A stretch of 64,000 nt of DNA from Golubevia sp. BC0850 (Eukaryota > Basidiomycota > Exobasidiomycetes > Golubeviales > Golubeviaceae), in assembly GCA_012976225.1 (NCBI GenBank), contig JAAVVG010000005.1:62001-126000 (forward strand). The letters are read 5' to 3'. A program made the position numbers and the translations under genes. How positions within the stretch are numbered: position 1 is the first letter of the stretch; every line of letters begins with the position of its first letter. Below are positions 1-11,491 of this stretch, one piece after another. The notes beneath the pieces were generated by a model. The model was given only the letters and a program-made list of their open reading frames with translations, had not been told where the DNA came from and did not search any database.

Positions 1-3000
1 AGATTGAGGTTTGCCTCTCGATCTCTTCAGAGGACGTATTGCAGAGTCTGAAGCGGCGGTTTCTTCTGCAGAGTTGCCAGAGGCACGCCGTTTGGGTTTG
101 TATGGAGTCTCGATGACCAGAGTAAAGCTATGCCTTGATGATCCAAGAGCTTCGTCGGCTTCGTCTTCCGATCCCATGATCTCATCGTCCACCTCCGGCT
201 CTGGTCTAGAAGCGACCGAGAGAGCCAAGGAATCAGCTTCGACTTCGGCTCCGGACTCGTCAACTGAAGCATCAACGTAAGGAATTGAAGGAGTGGCCTT
301 TCGTTTCTTGCTACTCGAAGGCTCCCCACTTCTCCCTTTCCCTTTCTTCTTCTCCTTCTCCGGCTCCTGCTTCTTTGCCTTTGCTTTCTCCTTCTTTGTA
401 GGAGGTCTTAGATGTTTAGCAACCTTTTCTCCAGTTACAGGATCTCTAGGAATCTTGGGTCTACCGATCGGTCCTTTCGATTTCGCTGCACCACCAGCTT
501 TGTCGTGAGCAAATCGACCTTCTCTGATCTCTTCCAATCCCTTCAACAGATCTCCCTCATCTAGGTAGAACTCAGTAGAATCGTGATTAGGGAAACCTTT
601 GATTGCTTGTAGATCGATGAGACTGCCTTCAGGTCTGATTACCTCTGCTAAACCAAGTTGTTGAAGAGTTTGATAAGTGTGAAAGCGGATGAACTTGAGT
701 CTACCTTTCTGTTCCATATGATTTCCGATTCCAGTGTCTGAGAGATGAGGCAAGACTACTTTGTTCGACTTCTCAGAAGCGAGGTAGTCTAGGAATCTTC
801 TGATTTGAAGGCTGCCGTGAAATCTTTCCTTGATCCCCTGTATGAGGCGAGCAATCGAGAAAGGTGCAGAGACAAAGTGAGATTCAGGGAGTAGAAAGTA
901 TAGGCAAGAACAAGCAGAGATCTGGGAAGCTCTCTCTCTTTCTTTTCATAGCCACTTACGTTCAAGACTGCTCCTTCAGGGTCTGAGGACGCGACATGCT
1001 CCAAGAGCTGACGATCTAGAGTGGCTTCCATTGCTAGAACTGGTTCTGTAAGAGATAAAGATCGAGCAATACCAGCTGTCGGGTCGATGGAAAGGAAAGA
1101 GAGCGTGCCGTCAGAGAGAGGCTGGCGATTCGAAGACGCATACATTCGCCGTTTCTGTTGCGAGAGGAGCAGAGGAGCCCAAGGGAATTCACCAATGATA
1201 GCCATCACACTTTCCGACTCGGCTTGCTGATAGCTTTCAAGCAAACTCTTCCCCAATTCGGTCAAAGAAACCGATTTGAAGAGCTTTCCGCTTGAATCTT
1301 GAATGCAGCCTGTCTTGAGGTACCCATCTCGAACGTACTCTCCTGCCAGGTTCATAATTTTACGACCTCTCGCCTTATGCATAGCTGGAAATCCCTGAGG
1401 ACAAGGGGCAGTTAGAGAAGAAAAGGTCAGCAAAGAAAGCTAATGATCTCCCATCTCCTGTTTGCTCGAGGATGACGCAGGAGATGTACTTACTGCTCTA
1501 GCAATCAGATGAAGCCTAACACAAATTCCGTCCTTAGCTAATTCAACCAATCTCAACACTCTGAGCTTCATGAGATTCCTATTCATCGTCCAAAGGAAGT
1601 TTTCTTCGGATTCACTTAGATTTTCAGCGACTTGAGGTCTATGTTTAGCAAAGTCTTCACGATCTTCCAGTACAACATAGTCCTCTTTTGAAACCTGATT
1701 CTCTTGATCGTCTCCTGGAAGGTAAGCGGACATGGCAGCTCCAGTCTTGGTATTCTTCGAGATCCCACGTCCGAATCCAGCCTTAATCTTTTCCTTTTCT
1801 TTCCCTTTCCCTTTCCCTTTCGGTTGAAGTGTATTGGATTCATCTTCATCTCCGTCATCGAAATCTTCATCTTCATCTTCGTCCTCACTGTCCTCCTTCA
1901 TTCCGTCTTCGAGGTCAAGAAACTTGACCTTGGTTGGTAATCGTAAGAAGCCCAAAGAAGGTTTCGACGATCCTTCCCCATCTACCTCGCCTTCTCCTCC
2001 TTCTCCGGCATCTTCTTCATCTAAATTATTAGAGCCAGAAGTATATTCTTTGTTCTCCGTCAGGCCGTGGGCTTTCGAATCTAAGTAAGCTGCACTATCT
2101 TTCAGATAATGTCTTGCGATGATTAGAGAAGACTGTCCAGGCATTTTGTAGCTTTGTGAGAGAATTCACGTGAATTCAGATGAGGCAGGAGCACATAAGA
2201 GTGCGTAAGGTCGTAAGAGAAGAGGAAGGAAAGAAGGGAAAGATGGCAAGGGCAAAGGAAATCAGAACAACGATCGTTTGGGCGAAAAGATGATGGAATG
2301 GTCGACGCGGTGAACTGAGAAACTCACACCAACTTCTTGAAATCGAGTGCTTTGATGTAAGAGAAAACACTGGATTGAGAGACAGCTTTCGCAACGAAAG
2401 GAGACCAACCTAAAGAAAGAGCTGTGACTCCTTCTGCCTTGTAGCGATAGATGGCTTTCAAGAACTGGTACTGGTCTGGCGAGACAAAAGTCTGAATCAT
2501 GAAGCATGGTCAAAGGTAGAAGTGAAACAATTAGCTTTTCTAGTCGTTGTAAAGCGAGAGAGAAAGGTCTCCAGCAACTCACCTTGTCCGTAGTACCAGT
2601 CAAGATCTGCCTAACCTTTTCCTCTTCGATTACGATCCGAAAGCTTTCTCCCAGCTCCTCCTTGAGTTGTTCCCAATTCAAACTCCTGAAATCCTTCTGA
2701 TTGAGAATCTCAGTCGGCTCTCCAATCTTAAGTTTGAGTTTCTGTTCGTCCATTTCTTTCTTCTTCATTCTGAGTTCACCCTTGCGACCGAGTGCTAGTT
2801 CGTCCGCTTTCCTCTGAGTAGAGGCGACATTGGGCTTGATCTTGCCTACGAGAACGAACGGATGAGAGACCAAGAGAGACCAGATGTAGGATAGATAGTC
2901 GTCATCTACATTCTGGACGAACGAGGTGGGAGTACCCGACAAGACACTCAAATGAAAGTTCTCGACTAGCGATTGAAAGGAAGAAGCACTTGTACCTGAT

Positions 3001-3421
3001 GGGGAGGAAGGAGGATTGAGTCGAGTCAGTAGAGGTAGTAGGAAGACTAGCAATGTCTCGGAGTCGTCCCTTTGATTCACCCTTAACAAACTTGCAGCTT
3101 CATTCCTTGTTTCTCAGATCGACCTCATCTTCGCTTCAAACCAACCCTTACGAGCTTTCCTGTAGCAAAGAAACGCAGCCTCTTGAGAGATGTGCATCTC
3201 TCACCGTGACATCTCTCTTGCCATTCCAACCAATCTTTCCCGCATCTTTTCTCTGCGAACTTATCAATTTCACCTTTCCCCTTTGCTTTTGAACATCCAG
3301 ATCTCTGAGAGGCTGCCTGTGAAGGTGGCGAACCACACGACGCCTACCGAAGGCAGCACTCACCCAAATCTGAATCTGAAGCCAACTCCTTGATGAGATG
3401 GCGAACGAGATCATCAATCAT
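1..3421 (-). CDS. TFIIIC B-block-binding subunit (TFC3-like), 3' end outside window
   Basis: Probably the large TFIIIC subunit that binds the B box of tRNA genes for RNA polymerase III. The start ATG at 3421 opens with MIDDLVRHLIKELASDSDLG, the kind of N-terminus seen in fungal TFC3. Further on a winged-helix-like stretch reads FSYIKALDFKKLVYKMPGQS, which fits a B-block domain. Exons I can place (minus strand) are 3364-3421, 3274-3316, 2583-2995, 2328-2491, 1494-2151, 960-1394 and about 837 down to 1; the frame stays open to the window edge. An acidic Glu/Asp run and a Lys-rich run (KGKGKGKEKEK) lie near 1.8-2.0 kb, and a basic tail with RPLKRSRGK sits at the left edge. Phase between the second and third exons only works with an extra tiny exon. 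The assignment rests on remembered family features; a different winged-helix factor is possible. Confidence 0.55.
3152..3159 (-). other. candidate 8-nt microexon of the TFIIIC-like gene
   Basis: On the minus strand the bases GAAAGCTC are preceded by a pyrimidine-rich tract ending in CTACAG and followed by GTAAGG. Exon 3274-3316 leaves two bases over and exon 2583-2995 needs one, so an intervening exon of length 2 modulo 3 is required; eight bases satisfies this. This is inference from phase and splice sites only. Confidence 0.3.
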
Positions 3422-3713
3422 GATAATTCAGTAGCTCTCACCACTCTTTCTACTCGTTCACCTGCTCTGTTCCCTTTGTTGACTTCGAGTTCCCTCAAAG
3501 AGAGACGTGTAGCAGTCCTAGCTCTGGTGAGCCCCCGACTAGATGCGATCTCTTGAGGAAAGCAGAGGTGTTGAATTGAAAGGCTTCTGATTTTGATTCC
3601 TTATCAGAACCCCCAAACCTTTGCAGGTTGAATTGAATAGAGAAGGACGATTTTGTTCAAGTTCAGAAGTTGGTGCCGCTCTTCCCTCTACCCACCACTA
3701 CCATTTTTTAATT
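3422..3713. other. divergent intergenic region
   Basis: About 290 bp between the TFIIIC-like gene (leftward) and the small gene at 3714 (rightward). It probably holds both promoters. I see no clear TATA box or other gene. Confidence 0.5.
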
Positions 3714-4392
3714 ATGAGATCTTCTCTCCCTTCTCTTCTCAGGATCAATCCAATTCCTGTCAATTCTATTCCGAAGAATATCAGGTTACCCCCAACCTCC
3801 TCCGTCGCTTCTTCATCTTCTTCCTCCAAATCAAAATCAAAACTAGCAACTCCAGTCCTCACAAGCCTCGAGCAACACCAGCTCAAATGTATGGAATATG
3901 AGAAGAGCCTTCCAGTCACGAGTGGAGAATTAGAAGGGGCTGCGAGGCCTCAGTCGGTAGAGCAAGCTATGATCTGGCCAAGGAATTTGAGGTTGGAAAA
4001 ACAGGTAAAGAAGAGGGAGTTCTACTGGAAGGTGAGTCGAGCTGAACCTTGGTATCTTGTACTACAGAGAGCTTAATTTGAATTGCCTCAGTTGTCAAGC
4101 TCCGAACACATCGTGTTGGAGGGAGAAGGATGACTGGATTAGGGTCAGTCGAGAAGGTGGCAGGCATCCTCTCCTCGTTTCAATACTTCAGAAGAGTCTC
4201 TTTCTTGAGATAGGTTCTTGGTGTTCTCAGAAATGAATCATAACAAGGGAGCATTTACCAAATTTAGCTGACATGGCCATCCTCTCTCCTCTACTCTTCC
4301 CCTCCTCCGTACCTCTCCTCGCTCTGTCTCCCTCTTCCCAGGTGCCAAAAAAGCAACGAGATGAGCTCCGTTCGTTCTTCAAGGAAACGTGA
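3714..4392 (+). CDS. unknown small protein, possibly mitochondrial
   Basis: Two exons, 3714-4031 and 4342-4392, give 122 residues without a stop. The N-terminus (MRSSLPSLLRINPIPVNSIP) is rich in Arg, Ser and hydrophobics with no acidic residues for about 70 positions, which is compatible with mitochondrial import. A Ser/Lys-rich linker follows, then a charged, probably helical C-terminus containing MIWPRNLRLEKQVKKREFYW and ending RSFFKET. The intron has a good GTGAGT donor and a CCCAG acceptor and, at 310 bp, is long for this region, so another exon could be hidden inside it. I do not recognise the family; small mitoribosome or respiratory-assembly factors have this general look, but that is a guess. 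Confidence 0.45.
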
Positions 4393-5302
4393 ATGTCTCC
4401 ACCGCCAACACACCTCTCCCAGCTTTTCTTCCTGAGGCTCTTGCAATCACTATTCGAGCCTCTTGTCGTCTTCCTCGTCCCATCATTGTACTTTTAAAAC
4501 TTCACCTGATGAAATCTTCCTCTCTTCTACTTCGACCTGACTCCAAAAGTCTGAAACGACCCCGATTTGATGAAGTTCGAAGAGACCTTCAGCAGTGTAA
4601 CTTCACCTTCCAGCCACCAGCAAAGAACACGCAACATCGAGCTACTTGGGAAGAATTGATAATGAATTGGAAAGAACTATGATATACAAGCACACATGCG
4701 CACTTCCAAAATGGCCTCTCTATCTTCCAACCTCTCTTTCTTCCAATTCTTCCTCTTTCTTATTCCACCGACCTGCTCCCCTCTGCCTTCCTGCCGCCCT
4801 GCTCCCTCACAAGAGAAACTTACCAATTCTGACTTCGTTCCTCCTTCATGTTCTCATAATAGAAAGAATGTCCGACAATTGGGTAGTGTGAGGATCCGTC
4901 GTGCTAAAACTCCTAGACGACTCACGACCAATATTGTCTCGTTCTCTTTGGAATTACTCTTGGCTATATTATATCATTTTGACCTTCAAGAACCTATGGG
5001 CCATCGAATCCAAAAGTGGATGAGACCAGGTGAAAAGGCTTCGAATGAGCCGAAGTTGTGGGTGGAATGGGGAAGGAGAGGACGGGGAGGAGAGGGAATA
5101 TTTAGAAAGCCGAGGATGTCATACTCAGATTATTGCAAGAGGGGAAAATGAAGTTGAAGGATGGAATTGCTGTTGAGAAAGAATAGGAGAAAAGAGATGG
5201 TTGGTCAAAAAGAAGAAGAAAATGTCTTGATTTCATGAGAATTTGAACCTTCTCGAGGACGCGTTTTCTTTTCTCTCAACCCCTTCCTTCGAATTGATCA
5301 AA
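4393..5302. other. stretch with no confidently assigned gene
   Basis: About 900 bp between the small gene and elongin C. A 151-codon frame at 4696-5151 is open and contains the segment SFSLELLLAILYHFDLQEP, but its first third is read from a long pyrimidine tract and it lacks a recognisable domain. It might be the last exon of a gene I cannot resolve. Confidence 0.4.
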
Positions 5303-6319
5303 ATGGTGAGATCTTCATAAGAAGGTCAACTCCTGAGTAGATTCAGAAAGCTGAAACCCATCCTTTCTCATCGATCTAGCAGGAAACCGAGTGGGTCACT
5401 TTGATCAGCTCTGTAAGTCTCTCTTCTCTTGCTTCGTTCCCGTCTTCTGTCTCATCTGATCCTCTTCATCTCAACCACTTTGCCTCGTTCGATTCTAGGA
5501 TGGCTATCATTTTATTCTGGACTACAAGTGTGCGATGGGGAGTGGAATGATCAAGAACATGTTGTCCGGTAAGCTTATTGCTTCAAGATATGCGTCTAAA
5601 CTTTGCCTTCGATATCTGACATCAACCACTACTTCTCTCCAACTGTCTTTTACTTTGAATGTATCAGCTGGATTCTCTGAAGGAGAGAACAACACTGCCA
5701 ACCTTTCAGTGAGGTTAGTGCACATGTTCTCTTCGACTCTTGCGCCTTCCGTCATCGACTCAATTCAGCCCTCTCGTCTCCTTTTCCTCTCCTGCCTAAT
5801 CTCCCGGACTTAAATCAACAGGGCTGCAGTGCTTGAGAAGGTGGTCGAGTACCTTATCTGGAAGACCAAATATTTAGAAGTGAAAGAGAGCGAAGTGCCT
5901 TCTTTCCAGAATCGAATCCCTCCGGAGATCTCATTGGAGCTGTGAGTTTGGCCTTCAGAGCTTCTCGGCTTTTCTATCCGCCCAGCCTGTCTAGAAAAGT
6001 CGAGGAGGGAGAAAGACCAATAAGAGCACAGTGGCCCGCCCTTCATTGACTCACTCGCAAACTTCTCTCGCCTTCCACTTTGAACCTCTTCGACAACGAA
6101 ACCTCCGATGCTTCTTTTGCGTTAAAGGTTGATGTGTGCAGACTTTCTAGATGGTGAGTCTGGCGGTTCCAGTGGCAGCTGCATGACTTTCGGCCAAACT
6201 GTTCGGATTGTCCTTCCCTTCTCCTCCCTTTCAACTTGGGTTTGCGAGCGTTCTCTGACTTCTTTCTACTTCTCCAAAAAAATAATTGCATGGATTACCT
6301 TTTCTTCTGTCAGTCTGAG
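5303..6319 (+). CDS. ELC1: elongin C
   Basis: Elongin C is a small BTB/POZ-fold adaptor joining SOCS/VHL-type or Ela1-type substrate receptors to cullin ubiquitin ligases. Seven coding exons fit in phase: 5303-5305, 5383-5412, 5499-5568, 5668-5713, 5822-5941, 6128-6153 and 6315-6319, giving 99 residues, about the family's usual size. Diagnostic pieces are ETEWVTLISSDGYHFIL, SGMIKNMLS (family: SGTIKxMLS), AAVLEKVVEYLIWKTKY and the C-terminus IPPEISLELLMCADFLDV, which matches the conserved cullin/receptor-binding end. The first intron directly follows the ATG and the last exon carries only five coding bases, TCTGA. Those two ends are the least certain parts; the core identification is firm. Confidence 0.9.
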
Positions 6320-8515
6320 CCGGCGCTCGCTCGACAACATAAGAGTTCCCACGCAATTGTTGCTTTTTTCGACCTCTCTGGCCTCCTCCCTCGCATCGTC
6401 ACCGAGTACATAGATGAAATCGAACAATCCCTGGTCATTCTGATCTTTCCTTCTTTTCGTCCTCGGTAAGTGCCGTTGCGTGGAGACATTTATTCCTCGC
6501 AGTCGCAGATCGACTGAGGTTGCCATCCTCACCGCGAGCGAAAGGAAGTTCGGGACTTGCGCTCTCTGGCTTATGGTTGGTTCTGTCAATGCCTCAACGA
6601 CTCAGTCGACAAAAGGTTGAGACTGGGTGAAAGCAAGTCAGCGGAGGAAAGTCAGACGCAAGACCGATAATTGATAAATCTGATTTGGGATTAAATGGGC
6701 TTGACAGGGATAAGCCTACCCATACCGAACGAGGACTGAATGAGTTTCAGCACAATTTTGTAGGTCAGAGACAACTTCAAAGGAGTGTTGGAGACGAGTC
6801 CGGAAGAATGGAAGTTGATGGTTCTGGCTCCTAGCTAAAGCAGTTCTCTGGAACGGACTGGTCGATGTCGAGGCAAACCGCATTCAGAAATCGTGCCTGC
6901 TGTGCCAGAGTTATTGGGTCCTCGAAAAGAATGTGACGAAAGTTGCAAAGAAGAGACCAGAACGGCGTTGGGTCGAAGCGAAGAAGGGTGGGGAAGAAGG
7001 AAAAGAATTGGACCCTTTCTTTTGTTCCGCCTTCTTCTCCCTTCAACTCCTCTTTGACTCAAAGCTCTTTCAATTCGCATATCCATTCTCAAGATACAGA
7101 ACCCTTTTTCATACGACATGAAGCCCAGAGAAGAGCCAACGAGCCTTCTCTTCATCCACCTCAAGTTCTCTTGATCAAACTCCATCAATCCTGCAACTCA
7201 ACACCTACTTTGCGGATCGGAATCATCTCCAATTGCCCTAATCTCAGTTACGAACACTTTCTGGACTCATGATCCCAATCTCGAACGATTCCCATTGCCA
7301 TCACCAGCCAGGTCGAACGTTCCTCTCAATCCAGCAGCGAAAGCAAGTTCGCGCATCCTTACGACGAAAAACTCTGCAGACTCTTTTCTCCGTCTGAGGA
7401 GTTAGTTTACTGATTTGGGAACAAAGGAGGGGACGGAATGACGTATGGGGGGAGAAAAGATGGCCAGGTGAGAAGTATGAGGCTGGAGAGAGATGAGCGA
7501 GCTCTTAGATGGATCGTCGTTTGGAATTGTGTTGGGAAAGATGATGCTTAGCATTTACATGATGAAATCTAACTGCTCTTGTTCTTCTCAATCAGCTTCA
7601 AAGGAAGAAGTGAGAGGGACCTAGATCTGAAAACAACCTTCCGAAAGCGAGCTTGAAGCTTGAACGTACCTCTACCTCCATATTCTACCCAACTGTATCC
7701 AAGCATCGATCTCTACTTGCCACTGATAGATGCAGAGCAACATAGAATTCCAAGGCCTTCATTTCATTCCCATTCCCAGCAGCTGAGTGGAGGCTGAGTC
7801 CCCGCGAACCCAACTCGACCTCGATGCAGGCGTGTCCTCTATCCAGATTAGGTGAAAGGCTCGGCTCGTTCAGGAGCAATGATTTGAGATTTGGCAATAG
7901 GATGACTGCAGTGTCAAGAAAAGATAGGATTGGTTGGTGGGTTTGGTGGAAGATGAAGGTACAGAACGAGTATCCAATCCAGTTTACCAAGTTTTGAGGC
8001 AGCGATTTCTCACACAACACTCAACACATCTCCTACTCTCTCTCCTGGATTGATGAGCTCTTCAAAATATTTCCAGGATCATGGTCAGATTGCTTTTTGA
8101 CTTTGAAGGGCTTCAACATGTCGAATAGACTTCAACTTCAACTATAGATAACCTTATTTCTCTCTTCTTACCACCTCTACTTTCCTTCAAATACCAAAAT
8201 GAGACACTAGGAACGTGACCTCCCTCCCTTCCTCCCTCCCTCCATCATCCCTCTCCTTTTCCCCCCGAGCCACAAGAACCTCGATCTCAAACGGAACTTG
8301 GTCTAATAAATGTGATTTTCCTTCTTTCACTTCTTTCACTTCTTTCTCCTCTTCCCTCTCATCATCTCCATCTCCTTCTCTTCTCGCTGATACTCTCGCT
8401 TTCAGGCTTTTGGGACTCAGGAACTTGAGTTAACGTTACACCCACACTCTCTACCAATTTCTTTTACCAAGCTCTTTTTTAACACACTCTACCAACACCC
8501 TCTCAACAAAGCAAG
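6320..8515. other. gene-poor stretch, nothing supported
   Basis: About 2.2 kb where all frames on both strands are short, show no recognisable motif and do not join through splice sites into a sensible protein. It includes pyrimidine-rich tracts around 8215-8360 such as repeated CTTTCACTT. No tRNA, transposon end or long repeat was seen. It may hold regulatory DNA, non-coding transcripts or eroded gene remains. Confidence 0.5.
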
Positions 8516-9901
8516 ATGGCACTTCTTAACCCTAGCTCTATAACTAGAAAGATTTCATCTCAATCGAATAGTAAACAGTAAACATATCAAGTGGAGATCC
8601 AACCATACGAAGAACAATATTAAGGAAGGTCAACTCCGCTCAGAAGAAAGAGAAAGCCGCACTTGGTTGGCAGTTGAAAGAGTGACTAGAAGAACTCACT
8701 CAGTATGGTTTGCCCCTTATTTAGCTTGGATTTAATTGCCTAGTCATTTGCTTGTGTTTCTTTTCTCCTTATCTCGTAGCCGTTCCAACTGGTGAATACC
8801 TACTTCACTTCTCTTCGCTTCACTTCGCCTCTTCTCTTCTTCTTTGTCTATCTTCTCTCTCGCGCCATTCTCACCTATCTTTACAGGTAACAGTTTCACC
8901 ATCGGCTTTAGTGAGTCGTCTTGTCTCTGTGCAAATCAACGTCGTCGTTGTTCAAGTCGCCGTCCACCGAGATGTGAGATGTGCTGATCGTAACCCAACC
9001 TTCTGACCCTCTTTTTCTCTTCACTCTCTCCATCTCGCAGGCGAAGAAGTAGATTCCGATCTCGCTTCTCACTTCGCTCATTCTTTCATCTACACCTGTA
9101 TCATCGACGGTACTCAAGGCAAGTCGAACTTCTCCATGCTGATTTATTCGAGCTCTTCGCAATCCCTGACCCCTCATCCCCTCCCCTTTCTCCTCTATCT
9201 TGGTGACAGGTCTTTCAACTCAAGTTTCGTATCCTCCTTTCATCAACGTTCCACTCTCAATCGAAGGAACGAGCTCAGGTTGGGTCGGCAAGTCCATCGA
9301 TCATCCTGATTATCTCCAATACTTTACGGTCGGAAGCAAGAACCCTTCGGTGTTCTTGATGCTCGGTCGCGACGGAAAGAAATTTCTCTCCCTGAAGGCT
9401 GCAACTGGAAGACGTACCCCTGCTTACATTCTCGAAGGTCTAGTCTTGCTTTTCATCCTCTTCAGTAGAGTCAGTCAAGGAGAGAGCGGGTTCAGCTTGA
9501 CTCCCGAAACCTCCTCTATCCCATTCGTTCAACTATTGGATAAGGTCAACTCGGAACCAACACAACTCGGAACGGCCGATAAATCTCTCATCGCCTGCAT
9601 CGCTACCCTCGTCACCAGCAATAGTAAGCTCCAATTCTCTTGGTTTGTCTCTCTCTTTCCTACACCCTCCCAAATCTTCAGCCTTACCTTCACATTCGTT
9701 TCCTCCCCAGAAATGAACCTTCGAGTTATGGTCAGAGATGAGAAGTACAATCTTTCTAGAGTTGAATTCCTTCTGCGTCGCAAATTTGTCATGCCCTCCG
9801 ACTGCTACTACCACACCAACTCCCAGACTCTTCGTAAGGTCTGCGCCAAAGAAAAGATCCCAGAGGATACTACGTACGCTGCGATCCCACCCAGACTCTA
9901 G
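8516..9901 (+). CDS. unknown multi-exon protein with microexons
   Basis: Proposed exons 8516-8570, 8780-8791, 8887-8910, 9041-9118, 9210-9623 and 9711-9901 keep phase and give 257 residues. Exons 4 to 6 are the best supported: TFVGS-like sequence such as HPDYLQYFTVGSKNPSVFLM and the end KVCAKEKIPEDTTYAAIPPR read cleanly across introns. Exons 1 to 3, including a 12-nt and a 24-nt exon, are inferred from splice sites and phase. The intron 9119-9209 uses a GC-AG pair (GCAAGT donor). There is no obvious signal peptide, membrane segment or known motif. I do not recognise the family. It sits alone in a gene-poor stretch, so it may be lineage-specific. Confidence 0.5.
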
Positions 9902-10756
9902 ACGAGGATCAAAGTGAGTCACTGGTCCCCTTTTCTTCGGAAGTTCGCTTTTTGCGACTCATTCGAATGATGCCCGTGGCTCACCGATATTGTCCCTGAT
10001 CTTATCTACTCTCTTCAGCCGTAGGCTCGTTGTCTTCCTCATGGTTCCTCGATCTCAGATTCTCCCCCCCCCCCCAACTCATTCCACTCCCGCCCGTCTT
10101 GGTCAAGTCCTTCACACAATCGATGCTCCGACTTCAGACATCAGATGACAGTCAAATCACTAGCTCAGGAACTTCTGGAAAAGAGAGATCAATGGATTCT
10201 AGTTTCTGTTCTGGTTCTGGAGACACTCGCTCCATGTTCAACGGTCAACCTCGAGCTGCTCTTACTTCTCCAACTCCAGGATTCGGAAACGGTATTCAAG
10301 ACCAAAGAGAAAAAGGAGAGGGGTCAACAGATTCCGAAATCAGCTGGTTCTTATGAAATGGCAGGACTACTTCCGGCTTTTTTCGGTTTCTCGTCTCGTC
10401 TCTTTTCTTTTCTTCTTCCCATGAAGTCCCAATTCTTCCCATTCTCGTATAGTTTCCTACATAGCTTCCAACATAGCTTCCAACGTTCCCATTCTCTCCT
10501 TCGTTATAAGTCACTCCATCGCTTTTTGCGAATTTGTCTCGTTCCGTCACTACGTCGCTCTTTTTGAGCTTGTATGTACTACCGCCCTCGAACAAATTTT
10601 CGTTCAACCATCTGGCTGGTTCGCTTTGATCTCTCTCATGATCTGAACACTTGATTCTTCTCTCAAATCAAGCAACGCCAAGTTGAGTAAGTTCTAAGCA
10701 ACGACATCAAAAGACGGAAGTTAACAATTAGATGGAAGATTCTTTTAATATGTAAG
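9902..10756. other. non-coding or unresolved region
   Basis: Two overlapping frames (10030-10356 and 10145-10567) are open but Ser-rich or Leu-rich in the way random frames of pyrimidine-rich DNA are, and neither matches a known domain. A run of 12 C lies at 10064-10075. A short direct repeat of ACATAGCTTCCA occurs near 10460-10480. Confidence 0.4.
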
Positions 10757-10999
10757 TGGTCCCAACCTCGAAACCTCTCTCTCCCCCAACTTTCTCCTCA
10801 TTCGACCTTCCCGATCAATGCAAACGAATCAAGCGTTCAATGTGCTCTTCAAGATCTAGAATGTCTTCTCACCAAGACCTAGACAGTCCTTTCAACCCGA
10901 TTCTCAATCCTAACCTGAAAGACTTGAATCCAATTCAACCTCAACTTCTTCACACTATCTCGACGAATCACTCGTCCATTCTCGCTTTAGCTGTCGATC
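10757..10999 (+). pseudogene. truncated copy of DUG2 exon 1
   Basis: These 243 bases match the reverse complement of 48307-48549, the first exon of the DUG2-like gene, with only two differences that I count by eye: one changes Ser to Thr in the PSFSSF segment and one is silent. The copy starts two codons after the parental ATG, stops inside the exon before its splice donor, and then runs into unrelated sequence ending in a stop at about 11040. The parental start codon is not included, although internal ATGs are. It lies in the orientation opposite to its parent, 37 kb away. It is almost certainly a young partial duplication with no protein function of its own. Confidence 0.85.
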
Positions 11000-11491
11000 C
11001 CGAGATTTCAAAAGCACGATTTATCAGGTTATTTATTTGAGAAAGCTTGTATATAACTACCTTTCCCGCCCCCACTTTCTGCCTTTGCATCTTTCTCTCT
11101 TTCCCACCAACCTTTTTCTTCTCAAAACGTAGAACAAATTTACTGGAGAGTAGATGCGAATGAAAGGGCAAACGGGTCCTCTGTAAAGAGACCAAAACGA
11201 ACAAAAAGGAATAATCCAGCAGATTTTTTCGATAAGGAAAGCAAGTGAAGGAATGTGAAGATTCGAAGTCTTTGAAGAAAGTAAAAGGAGCGTTGGTTGT
11301 GGTTGATTTAGTTTCAGTTCCAGAAAGAACAAGGTTTTGGTGACTTTTGCTTTTCGTAACTGAGGCTTGAAAGAAATTGAATTGTTTGTCTTGATTTTGA
11401 GGTTTGAAGAAATTGGAAAAGAAGATTGAAAGAGTGAAAGAAAAGGTGGAAGAAGTTTTCTGAAAGTAGAAAGAATAGTTGATTGAGAAAT
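11000..11491. other. intergenic, 3' side of calnexin
   Basis: No supported gene. AT-richer sequence just downstream of the calnexin stop on the minus strand is probably its 3' UTR and terminator region. Confidence 0.5.

Noticed and set aside
4696-5151. 151-codon open frame, possible extra gene
   Set aside because: A third of it comes from a pyrimidine tract, there is no recognisable domain and I could not link it to upstream exons. Left as an unresolved stretch.
6831-7272. Overlapping frames on both strands near 7 kb
   Set aside because: They are short, basic or Leu/Ser-rich, mutually overlapping and without any family resemblance.
10030-10567. Two overlapping open frames upstream of the DUG2 fragment
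   Set aside because: Both are low-complexity translations of pyrimidine-rich DNA without splice support or known motif.
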